This document shows positions 1-8,205 of a stretch of DNA of 64,000 bases, piece after piece; position 1 is the stretch's first letter; each line of letters opens with the position of its first letter. Both the position numbers and the translations under genes were made by a program. Location: the NCBI GenBank assembly GCA_964400675.1, contig CAYNVO010000008.1, positions 69,132-133,131 on the forward strand, given 5' to 3'. The DNA is from 9FT-COMBO-48-23 sp964400675. Its GTDB lineage: Bacteria; Chloroflexota; Dehalococcoidia; GIF9; UBA5629. The notes beneath the pieces were generated by a model that searched no databases, was not told the origin of the DNA, and was given only the letters and a program-made list of their open reading frames with translations.

Positions 1-140
1 ACATTATCGATCAGGATAAATGTATCAAATGCGGGACATGCACCGATGTCTGCCCACCACGCTTTGCCGCCATAACCAAGGTGTCGGGTGAGCAAATCGA
101 GGTCCCAAAACAACCAGTCCCTATTGAAGCATCAGCTTAA
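1..140 (+). CDS. NuoF-like/HydB-like subunit, C-terminal ferredoxin tail (partial)
   Basis: This is the 3' end of a gene that begins left of the window; the reading frame starts at base 3 and stops with TAA at 138-140. The 45 visible residues contain a CxxCxxCxxxCP [4Fe-4S] motif (CIKCGTCTDVCPP) followed by a tail rich in Pro and Val. It is nearly the same as the C-terminus of the NuoF-like protein at 3622-5529 (CIKCGTCLEKCPE, then a similar EQIxVPK.PVPI tail), so it is a paralogue of that flavoprotein subunit. It ends 11 bases before the formate dehydrogenase gene and is probably co-transcribed with it. The family assignment rests on the paralogue, because only the tail is visible. Confidence 0.85.
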   Translation, partial: IIDQDKCIKCGTCTDVCPPRFAAITKVSGEQIEVPKQPVPIEASA

Positions 141-151
141 CAGGAGCTAAC

Positions 152-2842
152 ATGGTTATCAGCGAAGAAACCAGAATAATGAACCTGACTATAGACGGGC
201 AACAGGTCGAAGTAAAAGAAGGCACTACAGTACTTGAGGCGGCTCGACAAGCAGGCATCTATATTCCAACGTTGTGTTATCACCCCAGCCTGACTCCATA
301 CGGAGCCTGCCGACTGTGCATCGTGGAAATTGAAAAATTACGAGGCTTCCCCACTGCCTGTACTACACCGGTAACTGAAAGCATGGTGGTAAGAACCAAT
401 ACCCCACAGATCCAGGAGCTGAGACGAAATATCTTTGAACTTATTCTGGCGGAACACTCCAGGCAATGCATCACCTGCCCCAAAAATCTACGCTGCGAGA
501 TGCAAGAAGTTGCCTCCCGCATCGGGGTGGAGGAGATTACACTCCCCCCTATACACAAAGAACTACCGATTTACCAGGACAGTCCCTTTTTCGACCGCGA
601 TTACAACCTTTGTATACTCTGCGGCAGATGCGTTCGGGTATGCCAGGAGGTAAGAGGAGTTGGAGCAATTGCCTTTACCTATCGAGGCAGCCAGGCATTA
701 GTCGGCACTGCTTTTGACAAGACTTTGGAAGAGTCAGGATGTCAATTCTGCGGGGCTTGTGTTGACATCTGCCCTACCGGCGCTCTAATGGATCGCCACA
801 GCAAGTGGTTGGGGGTACCTGAACGCTCGGTAATTACAACCTGCCCTTACTGTGGAGTTGGTTGCCAGCTAAGACTCGAGGTAATCAAGGGCAAAGTCGT
901 CCGCACAGTACCTGTTCTGGAAAATTCAGTAAACCAGGGACAGGCCTGCGTCAAAGGCCGTTTTGGCATTGCTGAGTTTGTACATCATCCTGAACGCCTG
1001 ACCACACCTCTGATACGAAAGAGCGGTGAACTCGTCGAGGCAAGCTGGGACGAGGCACTAAACTTAATAGCTGGCAAGCTGGACAGATACAAAGGAAACC
1101 AGTTCGCCTTCATCGCCTCAGCCAAGTGCACCAACGAAGAAAATTATCTGGCACAGAAGTTCACACGCGCTGTGATGCAGACCAATAATATTGACCACTG
1201 CGCCCGTCTCTGACATTCCCCCACGGTGGCCGGTCTGGCCGCCAGTTTCGGCAGCGGTGCTATGACTAACTCTATCAACGAGATCAAAGACGCTGGCTGT
1301 ATCCTGGTCATCGGCAGCAACACCAGCACAGGTCATCCGGTTATTGCCTTAGAGATAAAGAAGGCAGTGCGCAATGGTGGCAGGCTCATAGTTGCCAATC
1401 CTCGAGAGATTGAGCTTTCCCGCTACGCTGATGTATGGCTTAGACACCTTCCGGGCAGCGACGTTGCCTTGCTCATGGGCATGATGAAGGTTATCGTGGA
1501 CGAGGAACTGGCTGAGCTAAGCTTTATAAGCGAATGTTGCGACAATTTCGACGCCTTCAAGGAATCTTTGAAGAATTTTGACCTCGACTTCGTAGAGAAG
1601 GTTACCGGTGTGCCCGGTAACACCATAATCGAGGCAGCTCGATTATATGCCACATGTAAACCTGCAACCATCCTCTATGCCATGGGCATTACCCAGCACA
1701 GCCATGGCACAGATAACGTAATGGCTACCGCTAACTTGGCTATGCTCACCGGTAATGCAGGGATACCGTCAACCGGTGTAAATCCACTGAGAGGGCAAAA
1801 CAACGTCCAAGGTGCCTGCGATATGGGTGCCTTGCCCAACGTTTACACTGGATATCAAAGGGTTGACAATCCCGACCTTCAAAAGAAATTTGAAATCGCC
1901 TGGAGAGGCGACCTGATTTCAGCTCCGGGATTAACCTTGACAGAGATGCTCGATGCCGCTTGCGATGGAAAAATTAAAGCAATGTACATAATGGGCGAAA
2001 ATCCAATACTGAGCGATGCCGATGCCAACCACACCGAGAAGGCATTGAAAAATCTCGAGTTCCTTGTAGTCCAGGACTTCTTCCTTACTGAGACTGCACA
2101 ACTGGCTGATGTAGTTCTGCCGGCAGTGAGCTTTGCTGAAAGAGACGGCACATTTACCAACACAGAACGGCGAATACAGCGAGTAAGGAGGGCAATCGAA
2201 CCTTTAGGCAACTCCAAGCCTGACTGGTGGATTATATGCCAGCTAGCCAGGAAAATGGGCGCACAGAGTTTCGATTTCGAGAACCCCTCTGACGTTATGG
2301 GTGAAATTGCCAGATTGACCCCCAGCTACGGAGGCGTCAACTACGAACGCCTAGAGGAATGCGGGCTGCAATGGCCATGTCCAACAAAAGACCATCCAGG
2401 GACACCTATATTGCATGTGGGCAGATTCGCCTGCGGGCTGGGAAAATTCACACCGCTGCAATATAAGCCACCTGCTGAACTGCCCGACAAGGAATACCCG
2501 CTTATACTTACCACCGGGCGTAGCCTGTATCATTTTCATACCGGCACCATGACACGGAAGGTCAGCGGACTCAATGTTCTTGAACCGGAGGGGGTAGTAG
2601 AGATAAATCCGTCGAATGCTTCTTCCCTGAAAATCAAGGATGGTAATACAGTAAAGGTGATTTCACGCCGTGGTGAAGTAACAGCCAGGGCTAAAGTGAC
2701 TGAAAAATCACCAAAAAACGTTGTTTTCATGACCTTCCATTTCGCCGAGAGCGCAGCTAATCTACTCACCAACCCAGCATTAGACCCGGTAGCCAAAATT
2801 CCAGAGTTTAAAGTTTGTGCCGTGCGAATTGAGAAGGTTTAG
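152..2842 (+). CDS. fdhA: Selenocysteine-containing formate dehydrogenase, catalytic subunit with NuoG-like N-terminus
   Basis: This molybdenum/tungsten enzyme should oxidise formate to CO2 (or run in reverse) and pass electrons to its NuoE/F-like partners. The frame contains an in-frame TGA at 1211-1213 in the context HCARL-U-HSPTVAGL, the standard formate dehydrogenase active site, so I read it as selenocysteine (residue 354). Read through, the protein is 896 residues. Domains in order: [2Fe-2S] ferredoxin (C42, C53, C56, C70), His-Cys3 NuoG cluster (H102-C115), two [4Fe-4S] motifs (C154-C164 and about C197-C207), CPYCGVGC cluster of the molybdopterin domain (231-238), the bis-MGD domain, and a C-terminal dinucleotide-binding domain after about 780. 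The ATG at 152 has an AGGAG ribosome site 5 bases upstream. Without Sec insertion the product would be a 353-residue stub. No selA/selB/selC/selD gene is in the window. Confidence 0.95.
1211..1243 (+). promoter_or_regulatory. SECIS element: UGA codon and SelB-binding hairpin in fdhA
   Basis: TGA at 1211-1213 is followed by a perfect 7-bp stem (1225-1231 GGTGGCC with 1237-1243 GGCCGCC, one G-U pair) closing the pentaloop GGTCT (1232-1236). The loop GGUCU is the one SelB recognises in the E. coli fdhF SECIS. The distance from UGA to the loop is 18 bases, the same as in E. coli fdhF. The position inside the coding frame directly after UGA is typical of bacterial SECIS elements. This supports recoding rather than a nonsense mutation. 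Confidence 0.93.
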
Positions 2843-2945
2843 TAATGCAGCCGGAATCATTAAAACCACAGACAGGTAATGAATTGCAAAACCGAAAAAA
2901 TGCGGCTTGTATGCTAAAAAGTCCAAACATGGTAATGGGGGCTAC

Positions 2946-2974
2946 TTGACCATTAAGACATCTCATGCTAAACT
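2946..2974 (+). promoter_or_regulatory. Putative sigma-70 promoter for the nuoE-like operon
   Basis: TTGACC (2946-2951) and TAAACT (2969-2974) are separated by 17 bases in the 279-base gap after fdhA. The -35 matches the consensus at five of six positions and the -10 at four. A 7-bp inverted repeat (GCTAAAC overlapping the -10, and GTTTAGC near 3075) could be a regulatory or structural element. No other gene is convincing in this gap. Confidence 0.4.
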
Positions 2975-3121
2975 ACGTGATTTGTTAGTGGTATTTCTAA
3001 ATAGCAAGTTATCTGATAGGAAGAACACGGCAAACCATCCTGTAATTGTACTGACTATGCCCTCTAACATGGGAGTTTAGCGTAGCTCTATACGCAATCG
3101 ACCGAAAGGAAGTTAACAAAA

Positions 3122-3601
3122 CTGGCTAAGACAGCGAGAGCGTCGACAGACCTGATAGAGCAAATCCGCACAGTCCTTGCTCCGTTCCGAGGTCGACAGG
3201 GTGTTCTTATTCCAGCACTACAGGCTGTACAAGGCAAATTCGGCTTTTTGCCTGAAGATGCCATGGAAGAAATCGGGCAGGTAGCCGGTATGTCCTCAAA
3301 CGCAGTCTACGGCGTAGCCAGCTTCTATTCTCAGTTCCGCTTCGTCAAGCCCGGAGAGCATATGATTAAGGTTTGCCTTGGAACTGCCTGCCACGTACGT
3401 GGTGCTATGGGCATAGTTGATGCATTAAAACGAGAGGCAGATATGGAGCCCGGAAAAACTACTTCTGACGGCAAGTTCACCATGGAAGAGGTCCGATGTT
3501 TTGGTGCCTGTGCTCTTGCCCCTGTTATGGTAGTCGACGATGAAGTTTTTGGCACTGTAACAGCAGCAAAAACCAGGGAAATACTGGATAAATTCCAATA
3601 G
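3122..3601 (+). CDS. NuoE-like [2Fe-2S] subunit of NADH-linked complex
   Basis: This is a thioredoxin-fold [2Fe-2S] protein of the NuoE/HydC/HndA family, which transfers electrons between the NuoF-like flavoprotein and the catalytic subunits. The four cluster cysteines are visible in CLGTAC and in RCFGAC. The first ATG in frame (3248) would remove the helical region that NuoE proteins normally start with. The upstream sequence, in frame from a CTG at 3122, reads as typical NuoE N-terminus (LIPALQAVQGKFGFLPED). An AAGGAAG ribosome site lies at 3106-3112, nine bases before that CTG, so I place the start there; the rare CTG start is an inference. The next gene follows after 20 bases. Confidence 0.85.
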   Translation: MAKTARASTDLIEQIRTVLAPFRGRQGVLIPALQAVQGKFGFLPEDAMEEIGQVAGMSSNAVYGVASFYSQFRFVKPGEHMIKVCLGTACHVRGAMGIVDALKREADMEPGKTTSDGKFTMEEVRCFGACALAPVMVVDDEVFGTVTAAKTREILDKFQ

Positions 3602-3621
3602 CTTGACCAAAAGGGACTCAC

Positions 3622-5529
3622 ATGGATTTCACTAAAATCGTCGATAAAGCAAATGCAGAATGGCAGGCTTTGTGGCATGGTGATAAGCCTCTAATACTGG
3701 TAGGATTGGCTACCTGCGGCATGGCGGCAGGAGCTAACGCAGTAATGAAAGCTATCGAGAATGAGCTAAGCCAGCGAAATATAGAAGCTACTATTATTCC
3801 CGTGGGCTGTATAGGGCTCTGTTACCTGGAACCTTTAGTCGACATTGTTAAACCAGGACACCCTCGAATTTGTTACACCCATGTCACACCCCAAAAAGTA
3901 GGGGAACTCATCGAAGATTATCTCGTCAATGATAACCCTCGCCCTGACATGGCACTTGGCACCATTGGCGATGGCACCATAGCAGACATACCAAAATTTT
4001 ATGAGCTTCCTATGCTAAAGCCACAGGTCAGGATAGCGACCCGAAATTGTGGGAATATCAATCCTGAGAACATAATGCATTACATAGCTCAAGGAGGCTA
4101 CAGCGGCCTGGATAAAGCGCTGAAAATGCAGCCTGAAGAAGTGACTAAAGAAGTCAGTGAATCTGGATTGCGTGGACGTGGCGGCGCTGGCTTCCCCACA
4201 GCTAGAAAATGGGAGGAGGCACGCAACAGCAAGGCTACACCCAAATTTGTGGTATGCAATGGCGATGAAGGAGACCCCGGTGCTTTTATGGACCGGTCTG
4301 TCTTTGAAGGCGACCCTCACGCTGTACTTGAGGGTATGGCTATTGCCGGTTATGCTGTTGGTACGCCAAATGGCTACATGTATGTTCGCGCTGAATATCC
4401 TCTAGCGGTGAGTCGCCTCAATATCGCCATAAGCCAGGCAAAAAAGCTGGGTTTGCTTGGCGACAACATTCTGGGCAGCGAATTCAGCTTCAATATCGAA
4501 ATAATGCAGGGCGCTGGCGCTTTTGTGTGCGGTGAAGGTAGCGCCTTGATGTACTCCATAGAAGGTAGACGTGGAATGCCCAGGGTAAGACCACCACGCT
4601 CAGTAGCATCAGGATTATGGGGCTTACCCACTTCTTTGAACAATGTGGAGACCTTTGCTAATGTGCCTTCTATAATTTCCCGCGGGGGAAAATGGTATGC
4701 CAGCTATGGCACAGAGACGAGCAAGGGGACAAAAACATTCGCCCTGACAGGCAAAATAGAACGACCGGGGCTGATTGAAGTACCCATGGGAATAACGCTG
4801 CGTCAGATAATCTATGATATCGGCGGTGGCATCCCCGGCAACAAGCCTTTCAAAGCTGTACAGACAGGAGGACCTTCCGGAGGATGTTTGCCACAAAACC
4901 TTCTGGATACACCCGTAGACTTCGAGACACTTGCCAAGGCTGGCTCTATTATGGGCTCCGGTGGCATGGTGGTGGTAGACGAAGATACCTGCATGGTAGA
5001 TGTCGCTCGATATTTTATCGCCTTCTGCCGCGATGAGTCCTGCGGCAAATGTATACCCTGCCGGGAAGGACTGCCCCTCATGAGCGATATCCTCGAGAGG
5101 ATAACGGAAGGCAACGGAAATGCTGAAGACATAGAACGGTTGATTGATCTGGGCGAGACGATTAAGAATGGCGCCCTGTGCGGCCTGGGAACATCATCTC
5201 CCAACCCGGTCCTAACCAGCATCCGTTATTTCCGGGACGAATGGGAAGCTCATGTTATCGAGAAAAAGTGCCCGGCGCTGGTGTGCAAAGCTCTCATAAA
5301 CTTTTATATATTGCCTGATAAATGCTCCGGTTGCGGAATATGCCTCCGGGCGTGCCCTGTGGAGGCAATCAGCGGCGGCAAGAGAATGGTTCACGTCATC
5401 GACCAGGAAAAATGTATCAAATGCGGGACTTGCCTGGAGAAATGTCCCGAGCGCTTCAGCGCCATAATCAAGACGACAGGAGAGCAAATCGCCGTGCCTA
5501 AAGAGCCGGTACCGATAACTACCGCTTAA
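3622..5529 (+). CDS. NuoF-like NADH-binding flavoprotein with N-terminal thioredoxin-like and C-terminal ferredoxin domains
   Basis: This 635-residue protein has the architecture of HydB/HndC subunits of bifurcating hydrogenases and NAD-dependent formate dehydrogenases. It has an N-terminal thioredoxin-like [2Fe-2S] region (about 20-110), the FMN/NADH domain with GRGGAGFPTARKW (about 183) and NGDEGDPGAFMDR, and an SLBB domain. The N3-type [4Fe-4S] motif ESCGKCIPCREG is near 471. Two C-terminal ferredoxin motifs follow (CSGCGICLRACP and CIKCGTCLEKCP). It should bind NAD(H) and FMN and connect to the formate dehydrogenase and the NuoG-like subunit. It is a paralogue of the truncated gene at the left edge, showing duplication of this module. 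Its neighbours overlap functionally and are spaced 15-20 bases apart, indicating an operon. Confidence 0.93.
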   Translation: MDFTKIVDKANAEWQALWHGDKPLILVGLATCGMAAGANAVMKAIENELSQRNIEATIIPVGCIGLCYLEPLVDIVKPGHPRICYTHVTPQKVGELIEDYLVNDNPRPDMALGTIGDGTIADIPKFYELPMLKPQVRIATRNCGNINPENIMHYIAQGGYSGLDKALKMQPEEVTKEVSESGLRGRGGAGFPTARKWEEARNSKATPKFVVCNGDEGDPGAFMDRSVFEGDPHAVLEGMAIAGYAVGTPNGYMYVRAEYPLAVSRLNIAISQAKKLGLLGDNILGSEFSFNIEIMQGAGAFVCGEGSALMYSIEGRRGMPRVRPPRSVASGLWGLPTSLNNVETFANVPSIISRGGKWYASYGTETSKGTKTFALTGKIERPGLIEVPMGITLRQIIYDIGGGIPGNKPFKAVQTGGPSGGCLPQNLLDTPVDFETLAKAGSIMGSGGMVVVDEDTCMVDVARYFIAFCRDESCGKCIPCREGLPLMSDILERITEGNGNAEDIERLIDLGETIKNGALCGLGTSSPNPVLTSIRYFRDEWEAHVIEKKCPALVCKALINFYILPDKCSGCGICLRACPVEAISGGKRMVHVIDQEKCIKCGTCLEKCPERFSAIIKTTGEQIAVPKEPVPITTA

Positions 5530-5544
5530 AAAGAGCGAAAAAAT

Positions 5545-7314
5545 ATGGATGCTATCACTTTAACCATAGATGGGATCGAGGTCAGTACCACCAGGGGCAA
5601 GAGAATCCTGGAGGCAGCACTGGATGCTGGTATTTACATACCTAATTTGTGCGCCATTCGGGATATCAAGCTGCCCTTCGGCGCCTGCCGTCTGTGCCAA
5701 GTACAAATAGAAGGCAGACGAGGCACTATCACCGCCTGCAGTGAACCTGCAGCCGATGGTATGGTCATTCATAGTAACACGCCTGAAGTAAACAGTCTGC
5801 GCCGGAAAATTCTGGAAATAATGCTGGCCAGGCATCCACATGACTGCCTCACCTGTTGGCGAAGGGAACGCTGCCAGCCATTCGACATATGCTTGCGCAA
5901 TGTGGCGGTAACCGAGCGTTGCGTTACCTGCCCTAAAAATGGACGTTGCGAGCTGCAGCAAGCAGTAGATTTCATCGGCCTTGATGGAATGCCCTTCCCC
6001 TACACCAGTAAAGGACTGCCTGTTGAAAAAGAAAACCCATTCATTGTCCGCAACAACAACCTGTGTATTCTCTGCGGTCGCTGCGTCAGGGTCGACCAGG
6101 AGATACTGGGCTTCGAAGCTATCGCCTTCAACCTGCGCGGGGCTCAGACCTATATCGGCGGCGCATTCGGTAAACCTCTTATCGAATCAGGATGCACCTT
6201 CTGTGGCTCATGCGTGGAAGTCTGCCCCACAGGAGCGCTGATGGACAGAGAAAACGAGTGGAGCCACTGGCTTGACCGTGAAGCCGCTTCCATTCGCTGC
6301 AAATATACCTGCCCCGCAATGGTAGACGTGCCACGCTTCATACGCTTCATCCGAGAAGGAAAATATGACGAAGCCGTAGCCGTTATCCGTGAAAAAGTTC
6401 CTTTTGCGTCTATCTGCAGCCTTATTTGCGAGCACCCCTGCGAAAGCGCCTGCCGCCGCGGCAATCTCGACCAGCCCGTTGCCATAAGAGCCTTGGAGCG
6501 CTTCGCTGTCGAACGCTCCAACAAGGCTGAACCTGTGAAAGGCTCAAAAGCTGCAGCATCAGGCAAAAAATTAGCCATCGTCGGCTCAGGCCTCACAGGG
6601 CTTACCGCAGCTTATTACCTGGCCAAAAATTGTGGCCACGCTGTGACCGTGTTCGAGAGTTCAGGTCAGCCTGGCGGCATGATGCGAACAGTTATACCTG
6701 AATACATCTTGCCTCACCGCATTCTGGACGCCGAAATAGAATCCCTGACCAAATTAGGGATTAAAATAAAACCTAACTCCAGGATAGAATCGGTGGATAC
6801 TTTACTCAAAGAAGGCTACGACGCCGTGCTTCTGGCTATAGGATACACGGCAGAAATGCCCGAACAGCTTGGCGTTAAGATCAACGAGGAAAATACCATT
6901 CAGATTAACGCTAAAAGCCTTATGACCAACAAAAAGGGCGTCTTTGCCGGCGGCGATGCCGTGGATAAAAAACGTTCCTTCATTGAAGCTGTGGCTGCTG
7001 GCAGAAAAGCAGCCAGCTCCATTGACCGATACCTGGGCGGGAGCGGCGATATCAGCGAAGCCCTGGCACCTGTCATAGAGGGCGTACCCAGGGTAGGCAG
7101 AATCGAGAATTTCGCCCAGAGACAGCGGCAGGAGATGCCTGTAACAAAACCAGCCAAACAGATTGGCAACTTCACTCAAGTTGAGCTTGGTTTCAACGAT
7201 GAGCTGGGAAATGAAGAGGCAAAGAGATGCATGGGCTGCGACTTGAGGTTTGCCGTAGCCCGCATTGTAGCCGCCACAACAGGCAAAGTCTCCAGAACGC
7301 CTGTGCGGACCTAG
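5545..7314 (+). CDS. NuoG-like iron-sulfur / GltD-like FAD oxidoreductase fusion
   Basis: This 589-residue protein joins an N-terminal HydA/NuoG-type iron-sulfur module to a GltD-like FAD domain. Seen in order: plant-type [2Fe-2S] (C36, C48, C51, C65), a His-Cys3 region with an extra Cys-rich insert (HPHDCLTC and CVTCPKNGRC), two [4Fe-4S] motifs (C174-D184 and C207-C217), a Cys-rich GltD N-domain (CSLICEHPCESACRRG), and the FAD-binding GSGLTGLTAA motif (about 337-346). The first [4Fe-4S] motif has Asp184 where FdhA has Cys (CVRVDQE against CVRVCQE). There is no catalytic H-cluster or molybdopterin domain, so it is an electron-transfer hub, not a hydrogenase. It probably links the NADH module to NfnA/NfnB-like proteins encoded next. 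Confidence 0.88.
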   Translation: MDAITLTIDGIEVSTTRGKRILEAALDAGIYIPNLCAIRDIKLPFGACRLCQVQIEGRRGTITACSEPAADGMVIHSNTPEVNSLRRKILEIMLARHPHDCLTCWRRERCQPFDICLRNVAVTERCVTCPKNGRCELQQAVDFIGLDGMPFPYTSKGLPVEKENPFIVRNNNLCILCGRCVRVDQEILGFEAIAFNLRGAQTYIGGAFGKPLIESGCTFCGSCVEVCPTGALMDRENEWSHWLDREAASIRCKYTCPAMVDVPRFIRFIREGKYDEAVAVIREKVPFASICSLICEHPCESACRRGNLDQPVAIRALERFAVERSNKAEPVKGSKAAASGKKLAIVGSGLTGLTAAYYLAKNCGHAVTVFESSGQPGGMMRTVIPEYILPHRILDAEIESLTKLGIKIKPNSRIESVDTLLKEGYDAVLLAIGYTAEMPEQLGVKINEENTIQINAKSLMTNKKGVFAGGDAVDKKRSFIEAVAAGRKAASSIDRYLGGSGDISEALAPVIEGVPRVGRIENFAQRQRQEMPVTKPAKQIGNFTQVELGFNDELGNEEAKRCMGCDLRFAVARIVAATTGKVSRTPVRT

Positions 7315-7338
7315 ATAACAGACAAATCAGCATAACTC

Positions 7339-8190
7339 TTGGAACAGGTCATGTACAAGATTGTGGCCAAAGAGAAGCTCTGCCCTGTAGTTGACCTCAT
7401 AATAATTGAGGCACCGGAAGTCGCCAAAAAGGCTAAAGCAGGTCAGTTTGTAGTTGTCCGCGTCGATGAAGTCGGCGAACGCATACCTCTTACATTAGCT
7501 GATTGGAACGCCAGGGAAGGCACTGTCACCCTCGTAGCCATGCAGGTAGGAACCACCACCTACAAGCTAGCCGCACTTAACACCGGCGACCACGTATTGG
7601 ACTTGATTGGCCCTCTGGGATTACCTTCGGAAATAGAGAATTTCGGCACCGTGGTTTGCGTCGGCGGCGGCGTTGGCGTAGCCCCGATATATCCAGTAGC
7701 CAGAGCGCTGAAGCAAGCCGGAAATAAGGTCATCACCATAATGGGTGCCCGGAGCAAAGACCTACTCTTCTGGGAAGACCACCTGAAAAGCGTCAGCGAT
7801 GAATTGATAGTTACCACCGATGATGGCTCATACGCCCGTAAGGGGGTAGTAACAGAGCCATTGAAAGAAACACTCGAGAAAAACAGGCAAATCGGCCGCG
7901 TCATTGCCATCGGACCGGCTATAATGATGAAATTCTGCTCCTCGACCACAAAGCCTTTTGGAGTTCATACCATCGTCAGCCTGAATTCCATCATGGTAGA
8001 TGGCACCGGCATGTGCGGCTGCTGCCGCGTTTCAGTAGGCGACAAAACCAGGTTCGTCTGCGTTGACGGCCCGGAATTCGATGGGCACCAGGTCGATTGG
8101 GACCTTGTGTTCAACAGACAGCGCATTTATTGCGATGAAGAAAAACAATCGCTGGAACGGTGGAAAGCTCATAAGTGTCAGCATTCTTAG
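7339..8190 (+). CDS. NfnA/SudB-like ferredoxin-NADP+ reductase subunit
   Basis: This protein is about 280 residues long and belongs to the FAD/NAD-binding subunit family of NADH-dependent ferredoxin:NADP+ oxidoreductase (NfnA) and sulfide dehydrogenase (SudB). Visible are the FAD-binding N-domain, the nucleotide-binding glycine motif VCVGGGVGVAPIYPVARAL (about 109-127), and the C-terminal [2Fe-2S] signature DGTGMCGCCRV followed by FVCVDGPEFDGHQVDW, which is diagnostic for this family. The start could be TTG 7339 or ATG 7351; the ribosome site is weak for both. The partner gene follows after 15 bases, as in known nfnAB pairs. Confidence 0.9.
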   Translation: MEQVMYKIVAKEKLCPVVDLIIIEAPEVAKKAKAGQFVVVRVDEVGERIPLTLADWNAREGTVTLVAMQVGTTTYKLAALNTGDHVLDLIGPLGLPSEIENFGTVVCVGGGVGVAPIYPVARALKQAGNKVITIMGARSKDLLFWEDHLKSVSDELIVTTDDGSYARKGVVTEPLKETLEKNRQIGRVIAIGPAIMMKFCSSTTKPFGVHTIVSLNSIMVDGTGMCGCCRVSVGDKTRFVCVDGPEFDGHQVDWDLVFNRQRIYCDEEKQSLERWKAHKCQHS

Positions 8191-8205
8191 AATCTGAGAG
8201 TAACG

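Noticed and set aside
1211..1213. In-frame stop in fdhA, making it look like two genes or a pseudogene.
   Set aside because: The Sec context of formate dehydrogenase and a SECIS hairpin at the standard distance explain it as recoding.
2845..2949. A 34-codon ORF just after fdhA.
   Set aside because: No ribosome site, no recognisable motif, and it overlaps the candidate promoter of the next operon.
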